A stretch of 64,000 bases of DNA from Bordetella genomosp. 11 (GCF_002261215.1 NZ_NEVS01000004.1:2480001-2544000); one strand, 5' to 3'; shown: positions 16,006 to 24,737, counted from the stretch's first letter. The notes: a model not told the origin generated them from the sequence alone. Made by a program: numbers and translations.

Positions 16006-17793
16006 CTAGCGGATGATCAGCTTGCCATCCGATAGTTTGGCGGTACCGCCGGGCAAGTCCTCGCTGATCGATTCGCGCCGGTTGACCACTTGCAGCTCCA
16101 CCCCGCCATGGATCTTGCGCGACGCATGGATGGTGGCGTCCTCGGCCACGGAGTCTTCCGCCGCCAGGCGCCGTTCGCGGGCGTCCACGCCGGCCAGATC
16201 GCTGATCAGCTTCGCATGGGTTTGCACCGCCCGTTCGCCTATGCCGTTGGCGGCCTTCTCGGGATGCTTGCGCAGGAAGATCAGCAGTTGCTCCAGCTTG
16301 GATTTTTCTTCCTGCAGGCGCTTGCGGGTGCGTTGCAGCGCTTCCTTCTGCGCCTGGGCATGCGGGTTCACGCCGACCTGGATGATCGTCTTGACGCCGG
16401 CCATGGTGCCCAGCGTGGCGGCCCGGATACCGCGCAGCGCGCGTATCTGGCCGCCGTTGATGTTGCCCTGCGTGGAGCCTTTGGCCCCGACCGTCACCGT
16501 ATCGCCGGCGTTCACGTCGCTCTGCCGGATTTCACTTTCGACCTGCACGTCCTTGCCGGCGTTGATGGTCGCATTGCCGATAAAGCGCGCCTTTACCGAG
16601 CCGCGCGCGGAAACCTGGGCCAGGCGCGCGGCCGGATCGGCCGTGGTCGCGCCTTCGGCTGCGCCCAGGATACCGCCCTTGACCACGACATTGCCGCCGG
16701 CGTCGATATGCGCCGCCTCGACCGTCCCGCTGACCAGCACATCGCCGCTGACCTTGACCGACATGCCGGTCGTCACATCGCCGCGTACCTGGAGGGTCCC
16801 TTCGAAATTGATGTTGCCGGAATTCAGGTTGACCGCGTCGACTTCGACGACGGGGTTCACCGACACGCCGCACGGCAGCATCGACGGCGCCCCATCGATC
16901 GCCGCCAGCAGCACCTCGGGATCGTTGGGATCGCGCGTGACGCCGGCGAGATTGTCGTCGTAGGGCAGGTCTTCCGGCGCGGGCGCCGGCGCCGGGTTGC
17001 CGTAGACGTCCACGCCATCGGTTCCGACGGTACCCGGGATCCGCCGCATCAGCGGCATCCCGGCCTTGACCAGTACCAGGCTGCCCATCGAGCGGTAATC
17101 CACCAGGGCATTTTCGTCCACGTCCGCCACGTGGCGCGCCAGCAGGCTTTCGAAACGCGTGGGCAGACCTTCCTTGGGCGGAATACCGGAGGCAATCAAC
17201 GCGGACTCGGCGGCGCCGCCTTCCACCGCCTGCAACAGGGTTTCTTCGTCCACGCCGTAGACGATGCCATGTTCGGCCAGCGCGGTACGCACGTCGCCCA
17301 GCTGCACGCCGCGTCCGCCCTTGGCCGGATGCAGGGTCAGAAAGACCTGCAGCTTGTCTTCGCTGATTTCGAGCTCGAAGGCACCGTCGACGATTTCGCC
17401 GATCACCGCCTCGACCACGCCATCCGCCGCGGCCGGCGGGGGCACTGCCGGATCGGGGCTGTCCATCAGCTCCAGGGCGGCGCCCAGCCGCGCCGCGTTG
17501 GACTCGATGGCCGCCAGCTCACCCGACAGCTCCTGCGCGGCGGAGGTCGCGGCCGCCACTGCCGTGCCGGCCTGGCGCAGCGCCTCCGCGCTGATGCGCG
17601 CGGCCGCTTCCTGGCACCGCCCCAGGAACTCGGCCACCGCCGCATTGTCCAGGGCATCCACCGTCCAGCCGCGGGCGGCCAGCGCCGCCTGCAGCATGTC
17701 GGTATCGGGGGGCTCCACCGCCGCGGCAGCACGGAAGCCGGCACGCAGTTCCCGCGTAGCCGGATCCAGAATCAACCAATAGGATTGGGTCAC
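16006..17793 (-). CDS. FapA-family protein (DUF342 beta-helix)
   Basis: A 595-residue DUF342/FapA protein. After a unique N-terminal region of about 170 residues comes the DUF342 N-terminal domain. Next is a right-handed beta-helix made of short Gly/Val-rich turns (GDVLVSGTVEAAHIDAGGN, INAGKDVQVESEI, VNAGDTVTVGAKG), and then a helical coiled coil (QAQKEALQRTRKRLQEEKSKL). FapA was named for flagellar assembly in Vibrio, where it affects polar localisation of a chemotaxis/flagellar regulator. No flagellar gene is nearby, so that name should not be taken as function. I place the start at GTG 17793, which follows GAGGA; an ATG ten codons upstream has no ribosome site. Confidence 0.8.
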   Translation of the reverse strand: MTQSYWLILDPATRELRAGFRAAAAVEPPDTDMLQAALAARGWTVDALDNAAVAEFLGRCQEAAARISAEALRQAGTAVAAATSAAQELSGELAAIESNAARLGAALELMDSPDPAVPPPAAADGVVEAVIGEIVDGAFELEISEDKLQVFLTLHPAKGGRGVQLGDVRTALAEHGIVYGVDEETLLQAVEGGAAESALIASGIPPKEGLPTRFESLLARHVADVDENALVDYRSMGSLVLVKAGMPLMRRIPGTVGTDGVDVYGNPAPAPAPEDLPYDDNLAGVTRDPNDPEVLLAAIDGAPSMLPCGVSVNPVVEVDAVNLNSGNINFEGTLQVRGDVTTGMSVKVSGDVLVSGTVEAAHIDAGGNVVVKGGILGAAEGATTADPAARLAQVSARGSVKARFIGNATINAGKDVQVESEIRQSDVNAGDTVTVGAKGSTQGNINGGQIRALRGIRAATLGTMAGVKTIIQVGVNPHAQAQKEALQRTRKRLQEEKSKLEQLLIFLRKHPEKAANGIGERAVQTHAKLISDLAGVDARERRLAAEDSVAEDATIHASRKIHGGVELQVVNRRESISEDLPGGTAKLSDGKLIIR

Positions 17794-18076
17794 TGCCGTG
17801 TATCCTCGAGAGATTGCCGGCATCCGGGCGACGGCCTGCCCGCAAGTCGGCTTGGAATCGTTTTTGGAACCCGAAGGGTGCTCTGCCTGTCGACAATTTT
17901 CTGGCGCAGCGCGTATTTCAAAATATTAATATCGAAACTGCAAGTTGCGACCCTTTTTTTCTGAAAATTAAGTAATTTTTCGCCCGGACGGGGTGGATGG
18001 GTGTCCAATGCCGTCCGACACCGCGATCGGCCGGCCTGAAGGAGGCCGTCACGCATTTCCAATGGGAGACCGCATT
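17794..18076. promoter_or_regulatory. Divergent intergenic region with an AT-rich core
   Basis: This gap separates the leftward FapA gene from the rightward SDR gene. About 17915-17980 is strikingly AT-rich for this genome, with runs such as AAAATATTAATATC, CTTTTTTTCTG and AAATTAAGTAATTTTT. Promoters for both genes probably lie here, but no single -35/-10 pair stands out. No coding sequence is evident. Confidence 0.4.
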
Positions 18077-18856
18077 ATGGATTTGGGTATCGAAGGACGT
18101 ACCGCGCTGGTGTGCGCATCCAGCAAGGGATTGGGACGCGCCTGCGCCTTGTCGCTCGCGCGCGAGGGCGTGCGGATCGTCATGTCGGCGCGGGGCGCGG
18201 AAGCGCTGGAAGAAGCGGCCGACGCGATTCGCCGTGAAACGGGCGCCACGGTAACGACCGTGGCGGCCGACGTGACCACCGCCGACGGCCGTGCCCGCCT
18301 GCTTGCCGCCTGCCCCGACCCCGACATCCTGGTCAACAATGCGGGCGGTCCCAAGCCCGGCGACTTCCGCGAATGGTCCCGCGACGACTGGATCAAGGCC
18401 CTGGACGCCAACATGATCGCGCCGATCGAGCTGATCAAGGCCACGATCGACACCATGATCGCCCGCCGCTTCGGCCGCATCGTGAATATCACTTCGGCGG
18501 CGGTAAAGATGCCCATCGACCACTTGGGGCTGTCCAACGGCGCGCGTGCCGGGCTGACCGGCTTCGTCGCCGGACTGGCGCGCCAGGTTGCCGAACACAA
18601 CGTCACCATCAACAACCTGCTGCCCGGCCCGTTCGACACCGACCGCCTGCGTGGCACCGCGATTGCGACGGCGCAGAAGACCGGCAAATCGGTCGAGGAC
18701 ATTCTGGAAGCCCGGCGCAAGACCGTACCGGCCCGGCGCCTGGGCGATCCGGCGGAATTCGGCGATGCGTGCGCCTTCCTGTGCGGCACGCGCGCGGGCT
18801 TCATGACGGGACAGAACCTGGTCCTGGATGGCGGCACCTATCCCGGCACGCTGTAG
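18077..18856 (+). CDS. SDR-fold oxidoreductase-like protein lacking the YxxxK pair
   Basis: A 259-residue short-chain dehydrogenase-fold protein. It has a modified nucleotide motif (CASSKGLGRACA instead of TGxxxGxG), the NNAGG turn at 88-91, and Ser140 of the catalytic set. Where the Tyr-x3-Lys pair normally sits, the sequence is GLSNGARAGL, giving Ser153 and Arg157. Such proteins are usually annotated as 3-oxoacyl-ACP reductase-like SDRs. Without Tyr/Lys, ordinary ketoreductase chemistry is doubtful. ATG 18077 follows GGGAGA. The C-terminus (GQNLVLDGGTYPG) is normal for the fold. It precedes argA, probably as a separate unit. Confidence 0.8.
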   Translation: MDLGIEGRTALVCASSKGLGRACALSLAREGVRIVMSARGAEALEEAADAIRRETGATVTTVAADVTTADGRARLLAACPDPDILVNNAGGPKPGDFREWSRDDWIKALDANMIAPIELIKATIDTMIARRFGRIVNITSAAVKMPIDHLGLSNGARAGLTGFVAGLARQVAEHNVTINNLLPGPFDTDRLRGTAIATAQKTGKSVEDILEARRKTVPARRLGDPAEFGDACAFLCGTRAGFMTGQNLVLDGGTYPGTL

Positions 18857-18868
18857 TCCACGCCATCC

Positions 18869-18874
18869 TATAAT
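18869..18874 (+). promoter_or_regulatory. -10 box TATAAT for argA
   Basis: TATAAT lies 13 bases after the SDR stop. Initiation near 18881 would give argA a leader of about 63 bases. An ATG at 18884 in this leader is out of frame with argA. Confidence 0.5.
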
Positions 18875-18943
18875 TTCGCGATTCATGCCCAGGCATTTTT
18901 GCCTGGCCGCCCTTACCTGTTTTTCAGGGTCCATATACGCACC

Positions 18944-20299
18944 ATGCCCGACCTGGATCAAGACACCGTTTCAGCACTGGAAGCTCCCGAATTCGCAGCC
19001 GCGCAGTTCGTGCGCTGGTTCCGTGAAGTCGCGCCTTACGTACACGCTTTCCGAGGCAAGACTTTCGTGGTCGCGTTCGGGGGCGAGCTGATCCAGGCCG
19101 GGGCCTTGAACCCGCTGGTACAGGACCTGTCGCTGCTTTCGGCGCTGGGCATCCGCCTGGTGCTGGTGCACGGCTCGCGCCCCCAGGTCAACGAACAATT
19201 GCGACTGAAGGGCTTCAGCCACCAGTTCGATCGCGGGCTGTCGCCGACGGATGCCGCGTCGCTGGAATGCGCCAAGGAAGCCGCCGGCGAAATCCGCCTG
19301 GATATCGAGGCGGCGTTCAGCCAGGGATTGCCGAACACGCCGATGTCGCATTCGCAGATCCGCGTCATCTCCGGCAACTTCGTCACGGCCCGCCCGACGG
19401 GCGTCATCGACGGCGTGGATTACCGCCACACCGGCCACGTGCGCAAGATCGATGTCGACGCCATGCGTTTCGCCATGGAAAAAGGCTCGGTGATCCTGCT
19501 GTCGCCGCTGGGCTTTTCGCCCACGGGCGAGGCCTTCAACCTTGCCATGGAAGATCTGGCGACCAGCACCGCTGTCGCGCTACGCGCGGAAAAACTGATC
19601 TTCCTGTCGACGACCGAAGGCGTGCGCAACGAGGATGGCACCATCGACACCGAACTGGCGCGCGTCGACGCCGATGCCCTGCTGGCCAAGGGCGGCCTGG
19701 ACGAGGACACGGCGCTATTCGTCAAGTACAGTTCGCAGGCGGTCAAGCGCGGCGTCGCGCGGGCGCACGTGGTGCCCTTCAACCTGGACGGCAGCGTCCT
19801 GCTGGAGATCTTCACCCACGACGGCGTCGGCACCATGGTGGTCGAAGACACGCTGGACGACCTGCGACCGGCGACGGTCGACGACGTGGGCGCCATCCTC
19901 AGCCTGGTCGAACCGCTGGAAGCCGACGGAACGCTGGTGCCGAGAGGCCGCAGCGTCATCGAGCGGGACGTGGAAAATTTCACGGTCCTGGAGCACGACG
20001 GCGTTATCTACGGATGCGCGGCGCTGCACCCTTACCTGGAAGAGCATATGGCCGAAATGGCCTGCCTGATCGTCCACCCGGAATGGCAGGGCTCCGGCGA
20101 AGGGGAACTGCTGCTGCGCCACATGGAATCGCGCGCCCGCGCCCTGGGTGCCAAGCGCTTGTTCGTGTTGACGACCCGCACTTCGCACTGGTTCATGAAG
20201 CGGGGCTTCGTGCAAGGAGGCATTGCCGATTTGCCGCACGACAAGAAGCAGCACTACAACCGGTCGCGCAACAGCCTGGTCTTCATCAAACGGCTGTAA
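18944..20299 (+). CDS. argA: N-acetylglutamate synthase (amino-acid kinase + GNAT domains)
   Basis: A 451-residue enzyme that acetylates glutamate with acetyl-CoA, the first step of arginine synthesis. The N-terminal amino-acid kinase domain runs to about residue 290 (GKTFVVAFGGELI, VLVHGSRPQVN). The C-terminal GNAT acetyltransferase domain has CLIVHPEWQGSGEGELLLRHME, the acetyl-CoA loop in a slightly altered form, and TTRTSHWFMKRGF. Length matches E. coli ArgA. The frame is open 15 codons upstream, but ATG 18944 gives the family N-terminus. Arginine feedback on the kinase-like domain is known for the family. Confidence 0.95.
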   Translation: MPDLDQDTVSALEAPEFAAAQFVRWFREVAPYVHAFRGKTFVVAFGGELIQAGALNPLVQDLSLLSALGIRLVLVHGSRPQVNEQLRLKGFSHQFDRGLSPTDAASLECAKEAAGEIRLDIEAAFSQGLPNTPMSHSQIRVISGNFVTARPTGVIDGVDYRHTGHVRKIDVDAMRFAMEKGSVILLSPLGFSPTGEAFNLAMEDLATSTAVALRAEKLIFLSTTEGVRNEDGTIDTELARVDADALLAKGGLDEDTALFVKYSSQAVKRGVARAHVVPFNLDGSVLLEIFTHDGVGTMVVEDTLDDLRPATVDDVGAILSLVEPLEADGTLVPRGRSVIERDVENFTVLEHDGVIYGCAALHPYLEEHMAEMACLIVHPEWQGSGEGELLLRHMESRARALGAKRLFVLTTRTSHWFMKRGFVQGGIADLPHDKKQHYNRSRNSLVFIKRL

Positions 20300-20326
20300 T
20301 CCACGCGCCGCCACGCGGCGTTTCGG

Positions 20327-20332
20327 TAAAAT
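20327..20332 (+). promoter_or_regulatory. -10 box TAAAAT for yggX
   Basis: TAAAAT lies 33 bases before the yggX ATG and would give a leader of about 26 bases. The -35 is not clear. Confidence 0.4.
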
Positions 20333-20365
20333 CGACGATCCAACGTTAATCCGGCAGCGATACCC

Positions 20366-20638
20366 ATGACCCGTACTGTTCATTGCGTCAAACTCAAGCG
20401 CGACGCCGAAGGGCTCGATTTTCCGCCCTATCCTGGCGAACTCGGCCAGCGCATCTGGCAGCAGGTATCCAAGGAAGCCTGGGAAGAGTGGAAAGGCGTG
20501 CAAACGCGCCTGGTCAACGAGAACCGCCTGAACCTTGCCGACGCTCGCGCGCGCAAGTATCTGCAGCAGCAGATGGAACGCTTCCTGTTCGAAGACGGCA
20601 GCGTCGAAGCCCAGGGCTACGTGCCGCCCTCGGCCTGA
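20366..20638 (+). CDS. yggX: Fe(II)-trafficking / oxidative protection protein YggX
   Basis: A 90-residue YggX protein, exactly the family size. It begins [18 protein letters not shown], with the single conserved Cys at residue 7, followed by [20 protein letters not shown] and the helix [17 protein letters not shown]. YggX is linked to protection of labile Fe-S clusters and handling of ferrous iron. The gene follows argA and ends facing phoU; a strong hairpin separates them. Confidence 0.95.
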   Translation: MTRTVHCVKLKRDAEGLDFPPYPGELGQRIWQQVSKEAWEEWKGVQTRLVNENRLNLADARARKYLQQQMERFLFEDGSVEAQGYVPPSA

Positions 20639-20651
20639 CCTGCGGCAACGA

Positions 20652-20686
20652 CGCCGGGTGCCGGCCAGGAAACTGGCCGCCCGGCG
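20652..20686. terminator. Hairpin between convergent yggX and phoU
   Basis: An outer stem CGCCGGG/CCCGGCG (20652-20658, 20680-20686) encloses an inner stem GGCCAG/CTGGCC with a GAAA tetraloop (20669-20672). It lies between two converging genes and could stop transcription in both directions. No U-tract is adjacent; a TTTTATT run is 20 bases further on the plus side. Confidence 0.55.
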
Positions 20687-20710
20687 CCGCCGGATCGCGC
20701 GAGCCCGGTT

Positions 20711-21436
20711 TTATTCCGTGGTCTCGGCGCTTTCCTCTTCGCCGCGGGCCTGCCGTTCGGCATTCTTGGCCCCGGTATGGCGCACGTCCGCGCCGCGCAC
20801 CATATAGATCACCCGCTCGGACATGTTCTTGGCATGGTCGCCGATGCGCTCCATCGCGCGCGCGATGAAGATCAGGTCGATCGAAGGCGTGATCGTGCGC
20901 GGGTCCTCGATCATGAAAGAAATCAGCTGGCGCAGCGCCGCCTTCCATTCCTTGTCGACTTCCTTGTCGCTGCGCACGACCTGGGCCGCCTGCATCGGAT
21001 CCAGGCGGGCGAAGGCATCCAGCGACTGGCGCAGCATGGCGCGTACGCTATTGGCCATGTGCCGCAGGTCCACAATGGGCGTGGAACGCAGATCGCTGTC
21101 GTGGATGCGTCGCGCGACGGTGGCGATTTTCTCGGCCTCGTCGCCCGAGCGCTCCATGTCGGTCAACATCTTGGAGACGGCCAACAGCATGCGCAGGTCG
21201 ATCGCGGTGGGCTGGTGGCGCGCCAGGATGTAGCTGATGCGCTGGTCGATGTCGACTTCGTAGCGGTTGACTTCCTTTTCCCGCTCGCGCACTTTGTCGA
21301 CCAGATCCAGATCGCCGTTGGCCAAGGCATCGATGGCGTCCTGGATCATGGCTTCCACCACACCGCCCATCGCCAGAAACTGCGAACGGACGCCTTCCAG
21401 GTCGGCATCGAATTGTTTGTTAGTGTGCTCGGTCAT
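20711..21436 (-). CDS. phoU: Phosphate signalling/transport regulator PhoU
   Basis: A 241-residue all-helical PhoU with two copies of the metal-binding helical repeat: MERSGDEAEKIATVARRI and, in the second half, AMERIGDHAKNMSERVIYM. The protein restrains PhoR/PhoB signalling through the Pst transporter. ATG 21436 follows GGGAG; an upstream Met at 21487 gives a non-conserved extension. No pst or phoB/phoR gene lies in the window, so this copy stands apart from the usual operon. The C-terminus ends in a charged tail (ARGEEESAETTE). Confidence 0.95.
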   Translation of the reverse strand: MTEHTNKQFDADLEGVRSQFLAMGGVVEAMIQDAIDALANGDLDLVDKVREREKEVNRYEVDIDQRISYILARHQPTAIDLRMLLAVSKMLTDMERSGDEAEKIATVARRIHDSDLRSTPIVDLRHMANSVRAMLRQSLDAFARLDPMQAAQVVRSDKEVDKEWKAALRQLISFMIEDPRTITPSIDLIFIARAMERIGDHAKNMSERVIYMVRGADVRHTGAKNAERQARGEEESAETTE

Positions 21437-21577
21437 CCGGGCTCCCTGCGGGGTTGACGATGGTTCCATTGCCATGCGAGCCTCCAAGAAATGCCATCAG
21501 GAAAGTCCCCGGGCCGCATCGGTCGGCTAGGTTATGACTTCCATGTGACAGGATTATGAACCGTCCGCCGGCGCGGG

Positions 21578-22255
21578 TCAGGGGCGCTGCAGGCGGCGTA
21601 TACCCTGCTGCGTCGCCAGCAGGGCGATGTCGGCGCCCGGCTGCGTGAACAGGCCGCAGGTCACCACGCCCGGCAGGTTATTGATGTGCATTTCCAGGGC
21701 GGGTGCGTCGGTGATGTTCAGGCCCGCCACATCCAGGATGACATTGCCGTTGTCGGTGACGAATCCCGCGCGCAGCACCGGCTTTCCGCCCAGCGCCTGG
21801 AGCTTGCGTGCCACGGCGGCGCGCGCCATGGGGATGACCTCTACCGGCAGGGGAAACGCACCCAGTCGTTCCACCAGCTTGGATTCGTCCGCGATGCAGA
21901 TGAAGCGGTCGGCCACCGAGGCCACGATTTTCTCGCGCGTCTGCGCCCCGCCGCCGCCCTTGATCATATGCAGTCGGGGATCGATTTCGTCGGCGCCGTC
22001 GATATATACCGGCATGCGCTCCACGTCATTCAGATCCAGCACGGGGATGCCGAGCGCCGCCAGCCGGGCCGCGCTGCGTTCCGAACTGGCGACCGTGCCG
22101 CGCAGGCGGTCCTTGAAGCGCGCCAGGCCATCGATGAACAGGTCGGCGGTCGAGCCGGTGCCGACGCCGATGACAACATCGGGCCCGGCGACCTGATCGA
22201 CGATATCCAGGGCGGCCGTGGCGGCCTGCTGCTTCAATTCTTGCTGGCTGAGCAT
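21578..22255 (-). CDS. rpiA: Ribose-5-phosphate isomerase A
   Basis: A 225-residue enzyme interconverting ribose-5-P and ribulose-5-P in the pentose phosphate pathway. Visible signatures are [13 protein letters not shown] (phosphate loop), [10 protein letters not shown] with the catalytic Asp pair, [13 protein letters not shown] with the conserved Lys and Gly run, and [13 protein letters not shown]. An ATG at 22255 is preferred; a GTG three codons upstream (22264) is possible. The gene lies 87 bases after rmuC in the same direction. Confidence 0.95.
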   Translation of the reverse strand: MLSQQELKQQAATAALDIVDQVAGPDVVIGVGTGSTADLFIDGLARFKDRLRGTVASSERSAARLAALGIPVLDLNDVERMPVYIDGADEIDPRLHMIKGGGGAQTREKIVASVADRFICIADESKLVERLGAFPLPVEVIPMARAAVARKLQALGGKPVLRAGFVTDNGNVILDVAGLNITDAPALEMHINNLPGVVTCGLFTQPGADIALLATQQGIRRLQRP

Positions 22256-22342
22256 GGGGAACACTCGAAAAAAGTAGGTGAAATACGCGCGGATATACCG
22301 TGAAGCGCTGCAATTTAGCAGATCGCCGCCGCCTGCTCGATG

Positions 22343-23737
22343 CTACGCCGACCGCGCGTCTTCGTCTTCCTGCGCGGACGGTACGTCTTCGCCCAGGCCC
22401 GCCAGGATACCGGCCGGGTCCGCGACATCGTCGGGCAAGGCTTCGACCGACTTCAGGCTGCGCAGCATCGCCCGTGTGCGGGTTTCCGTCTGGCCGATCT
22501 TGGTGCTGGCCGTCTCCAGCGTGCGCTTGACGCCGGCCAGCGCGTCGCCGAAGCGACCGAATTCCGTCTTGACCGCGCGCAGCACCTGCCAGACCTCGGA
22601 GGAGCGGCGTTCGATGGCCAGGGTGCGGAATCCCATTTGCAGGCTGTTCAACAGGGCAGCCAGATTGGCCGGGCCGCTGACATTGACGCGCAGCTGGTGC
22701 AGCTTGTCGATCAGGCCCGGTCGCCGCAAGACCTCCGCGTACAAGCCTTCCGTCGGCAGGAACATGATGGCGAAATCCGTGGTGTGCGGCGGCGCGATGT
22801 ATTTGTCCGCGATGGCGCGCGCCTGCAATTCCACGGCACGCGCCAGCGCCAGCGCCGCCGCGCGCGCGGCATCGCCATCGGCGGCCTGCTCGGCTTCGAT
22901 CAGGCGCTCGTATTCCTCTTTCGGGAATTTGGCGTCCAGGGGCAGCCAGACCGGCGCGCCATCGTCCGCGCGGCCGGGCAGGCGGATGGCGAATTCGACG
23001 ATGGCATCGCTGCCGGGCACCGGTTTGACATTGCGCGCGTACTGCTCCGGCGTCATTGTGTCTTCCAGCAGGCGCGCCAACTGAACCTCGCCCCAGGTGC
23101 CGCGCGATTTGACGTTGGTAAGGACGCGCTTGAGGTCGCCGACGCCGGCGGCCAGCGTTTGCATTTCCCCCAGTCCCTTGTGGACGGCCTCCAGCCGGTC
23201 GGATACCAATTTGAAGGACTCGCCCAGGCGCTGTTCCAGGGTGGCATGCAGCTTTTCGTCCACCGTGCGGCGCATTTCGTCCAGCTTGCCGGCGTTTTCG
23301 GCCTGCAGGGCCGAAAGCCGCTGCTCCACCGTCTGACGCACCTCTTGCAAGCGACGATCGTTCATGTCGACCAGGCGCTGTACCTGCTCGCCGAAGACCG
23401 TACCGAAACGCCCCAGGGATTCCGCCGACTCGCTGCGCGTAGCCTGCGCGTCGCGCGCCAGCCCGGCGCGCAATTCGTCCAGATGCCGGGCGAGCTCGAT
23501 GCGCAGGCCGCGCATGGATTCGCTCATCTCGCCGCGCAGGCCGCGCTGGCTTTCCGCCAGTTCGGCGCGCAAGGCGGCCGCCATGCGTTCCTGTTCCGCC
23601 ACCAGGGCAGCGAGGCGGTCCGCCTCTTTACCGGAACCGCCTGACCGCCAGGCGGCCACACCTGCCGCCAGGGCCGCGACCAGGGCGGCGGCGGCGCTGA
23701 TCCATGGCAATAGCGCAATGTCGCTTTGAGGCAACAC
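22343..23737 (-). CDS. rmuC: DNA recombination protein RmuC
   Basis: A 464-residue protein with an N-terminal membrane helix (ALLPWISAAAALVAALAAGVAAW), a long coiled coil to about residue 200, and the RmuC nuclease-like core. Core marks are TNVKSRGTWGEVQLARLLED, WLPLDAKFPKEEYERL and TDFAIMFLPTEGLYAEV. RmuC limits inversions between short inverted repeats. I start it at GTG 23737, behind GGGAGAAAAC. The upstream ATG at 23764 lies inside the TACAAT promoter box and has no ribosome site. Confidence 0.93.
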   Translation of the reverse strand: MLPQSDIALLPWISAAAALVAALAAGVAAWRSGGSGKEADRLAALVAEQERMAAALRAELAESQRGLRGEMSESMRGLRIELARHLDELRAGLARDAQATRSESAESLGRFGTVFGEQVQRLVDMNDRRLQEVRQTVEQRLSALQAENAGKLDEMRRTVDEKLHATLEQRLGESFKLVSDRLEAVHKGLGEMQTLAAGVGDLKRVLTNVKSRGTWGEVQLARLLEDTMTPEQYARNVKPVPGSDAIVEFAIRLPGRADDGAPVWLPLDAKFPKEEYERLIEAEQAADGDAARAAALALARAVELQARAIADKYIAPPHTTDFAIMFLPTEGLYAEVLRRPGLIDKLHQLRVNVSGPANLAALLNSLQMGFRTLAIERRSSEVWQVLRAVKTEFGRFGDALAGVKRTLETASTKIGQTETRTRAMLRSLKSVEALPDDVADPAGILAGLGEDVPSAQEDEDARSA

Positions 23738-23762
23738 GTTTTCTCCCGTATGGTCAGCGCGC

Positions 23763-23768
23763 ATTGTA
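23763..23768 (-). promoter_or_regulatory. -10 box TACAAT for rmuC
   Basis: Minus-strand TACAAT, 25 bases before the GTG start, overlaps an in-frame ATG at 23764 and so argues for the downstream start. Expected leader is about 19 bases and contains GGGAG. Confidence 0.5.
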
Positions 23769-23908
23769 GGGCGTGCGCCACATCCCGGAGGTTTCCCTTC
23801 CCCGCCGGGCGCTAAAGGGTCAAACTACGGTCACCGTTGAATTTTCGTCATATAAATGTGGCAGTTGCGAAAAAAACAAAAGAGCGCACTCGCCGTCCGG
23901 ATTGAAGC

Positions 23909-24667
23909 ATGAGTATCGTTTCACTGACGGCACGGCGCGAACAGACGTCCGTCACGCCGCCTCGAGCCCCCTCCGCGCCGGCGGATCTGCAGATTCACAG
24001 GCAGTTCCGGCTGCTGGACCTGAGCGGGTTGCAGCCTATCGCCGCGGGCGCCGAGCGGCTGGTATACCAGCATCCCTTCGATCCTTCCCTTCTGGTGAAA
24101 GTCGTGGATCTGCCGGGAATGGCCGAACATCTGCGGACGCGGCCGTTGCGCCGCTGGCGCAAGAACCGCCAGCGCGAAGGTCCTTATCGCAACCATGTGG
24201 CCGAGCTGGCCGAATACGCGGCCGCCCACAATATCGCGGCGGGACGCTGGAAGGTTCCCATGGCCCGTATCCTGGGACTGGCCCAGACGAACATGGGATT
24301 GGGCCTGCTGGTGGAGAAAATCACGGACGGCCAGGGCGGGCTGGCACCGACCATCGAACAGATCGTGCGCGAGCGCGGCCTGGACGAGGCCCTGACGCGC
24401 GAACTGGACTATTTTTTCGACACGCTGGCCGACCACCATATCGTCCTGAACGACGTATCGGCCCGCAACGTGGTCATGGGCCAGAATGCCGACGGCGATG
24501 CCGGCCTGTACCTGATCGACGGCTTCGGCTCGAAGCAGGCCGTACCCTTGTTCGCCTACAGCAAAATGCTGAACCGCCGGCGCATTCTGCGCAAGTACCA
24601 TAAAGTGCGCGCCAAATTGCAGGCCCGCAGCCTGGCGCGTGCGCAACAGGCAATCCATACGGTTTGA
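23909..24667 (+). CDS. YrbL-family protein (kinase-like fold)
   Basis: A 252-residue YrbL/PhoP-network family protein. After about 45 variable residues it has AAGAERLVYQHPFDPSLLVKVVD, the kinase-like Lys strand, then RNHVAELAEYAAAH. The loop LNDVSARNVVMG resembles the catalytic loop of small-molecule kinases (Asp and Asn present) and is followed by LIDGFGSK, a DFG-like metal site. yrbL in E. coli and Salmonella is under PhoP/PmrA/BasR control; its reaction is unknown. The C-terminus is very basic (RRRILRKYHKVRAKLQ). It diverges from rmuC. Confidence 0.8.
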   Translation: MSIVSLTARREQTSVTPPRAPSAPADLQIHRQFRLLDLSGLQPIAAGAERLVYQHPFDPSLLVKVVDLPGMAEHLRTRPLRRWRKNRQREGPYRNHVAELAEYAAAHNIAAGRWKVPMARILGLAQTNMGLGLLVEKITDGQGGLAPTIEQIVRERGLDEALTRELDYFFDTLADHHIVLNDVSARNVVMGQNADGDAGLYLIDGFGSKQAVPLFAYSKMLNRRRILRKYHKVRAKLQARSLARAQQAIHTV

Positions 24668-24708
24668 ACCCCTGGGGAAAGAGCGCGAAGCGCCGAGCAA
24701 AAGCCGGA

Positions 24709-24737
24709 AAGGGTCAGGTCCCGGTGACCTGACCCTT
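24709..24737. terminator. Perfect 12-bp inverted repeat overlapping the end of the DNA glycosylase gene
   Basis: Arms AAGGGTCAGGTC (24709-24720) and GACCTGACCCTT (24726-24737) pair perfectly around a 5-base loop. The repeat contains the stop codon and last codons of the convergent glycosylase gene. Read on the minus strand the stem is followed by TTTCCGGCTTTT, which suits a terminator for the pot-glycosylase operon. It may also stop yrbL transcripts. Confidence 0.6.

Noticed and set aside
11958..16016. Very long open frame (over 1300 codons) on the plus strand opposite hrpA
   Set aside because: It mirrors hrpA codon by codon, is rich in Gln/Arg/Gly/His as expected from antisense of GC-rich coding DNA, has no domain motif and no ribosome site. 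The same applies to the long plus frame opposite dnaE (7367-10345) and opposite radA (34402-35535).
23738..23764. ATG at 23764 as the rmuC start
   Set aside because: It lies within the TACAAT box; GTG 23737 has a GGGAG site at good distance.
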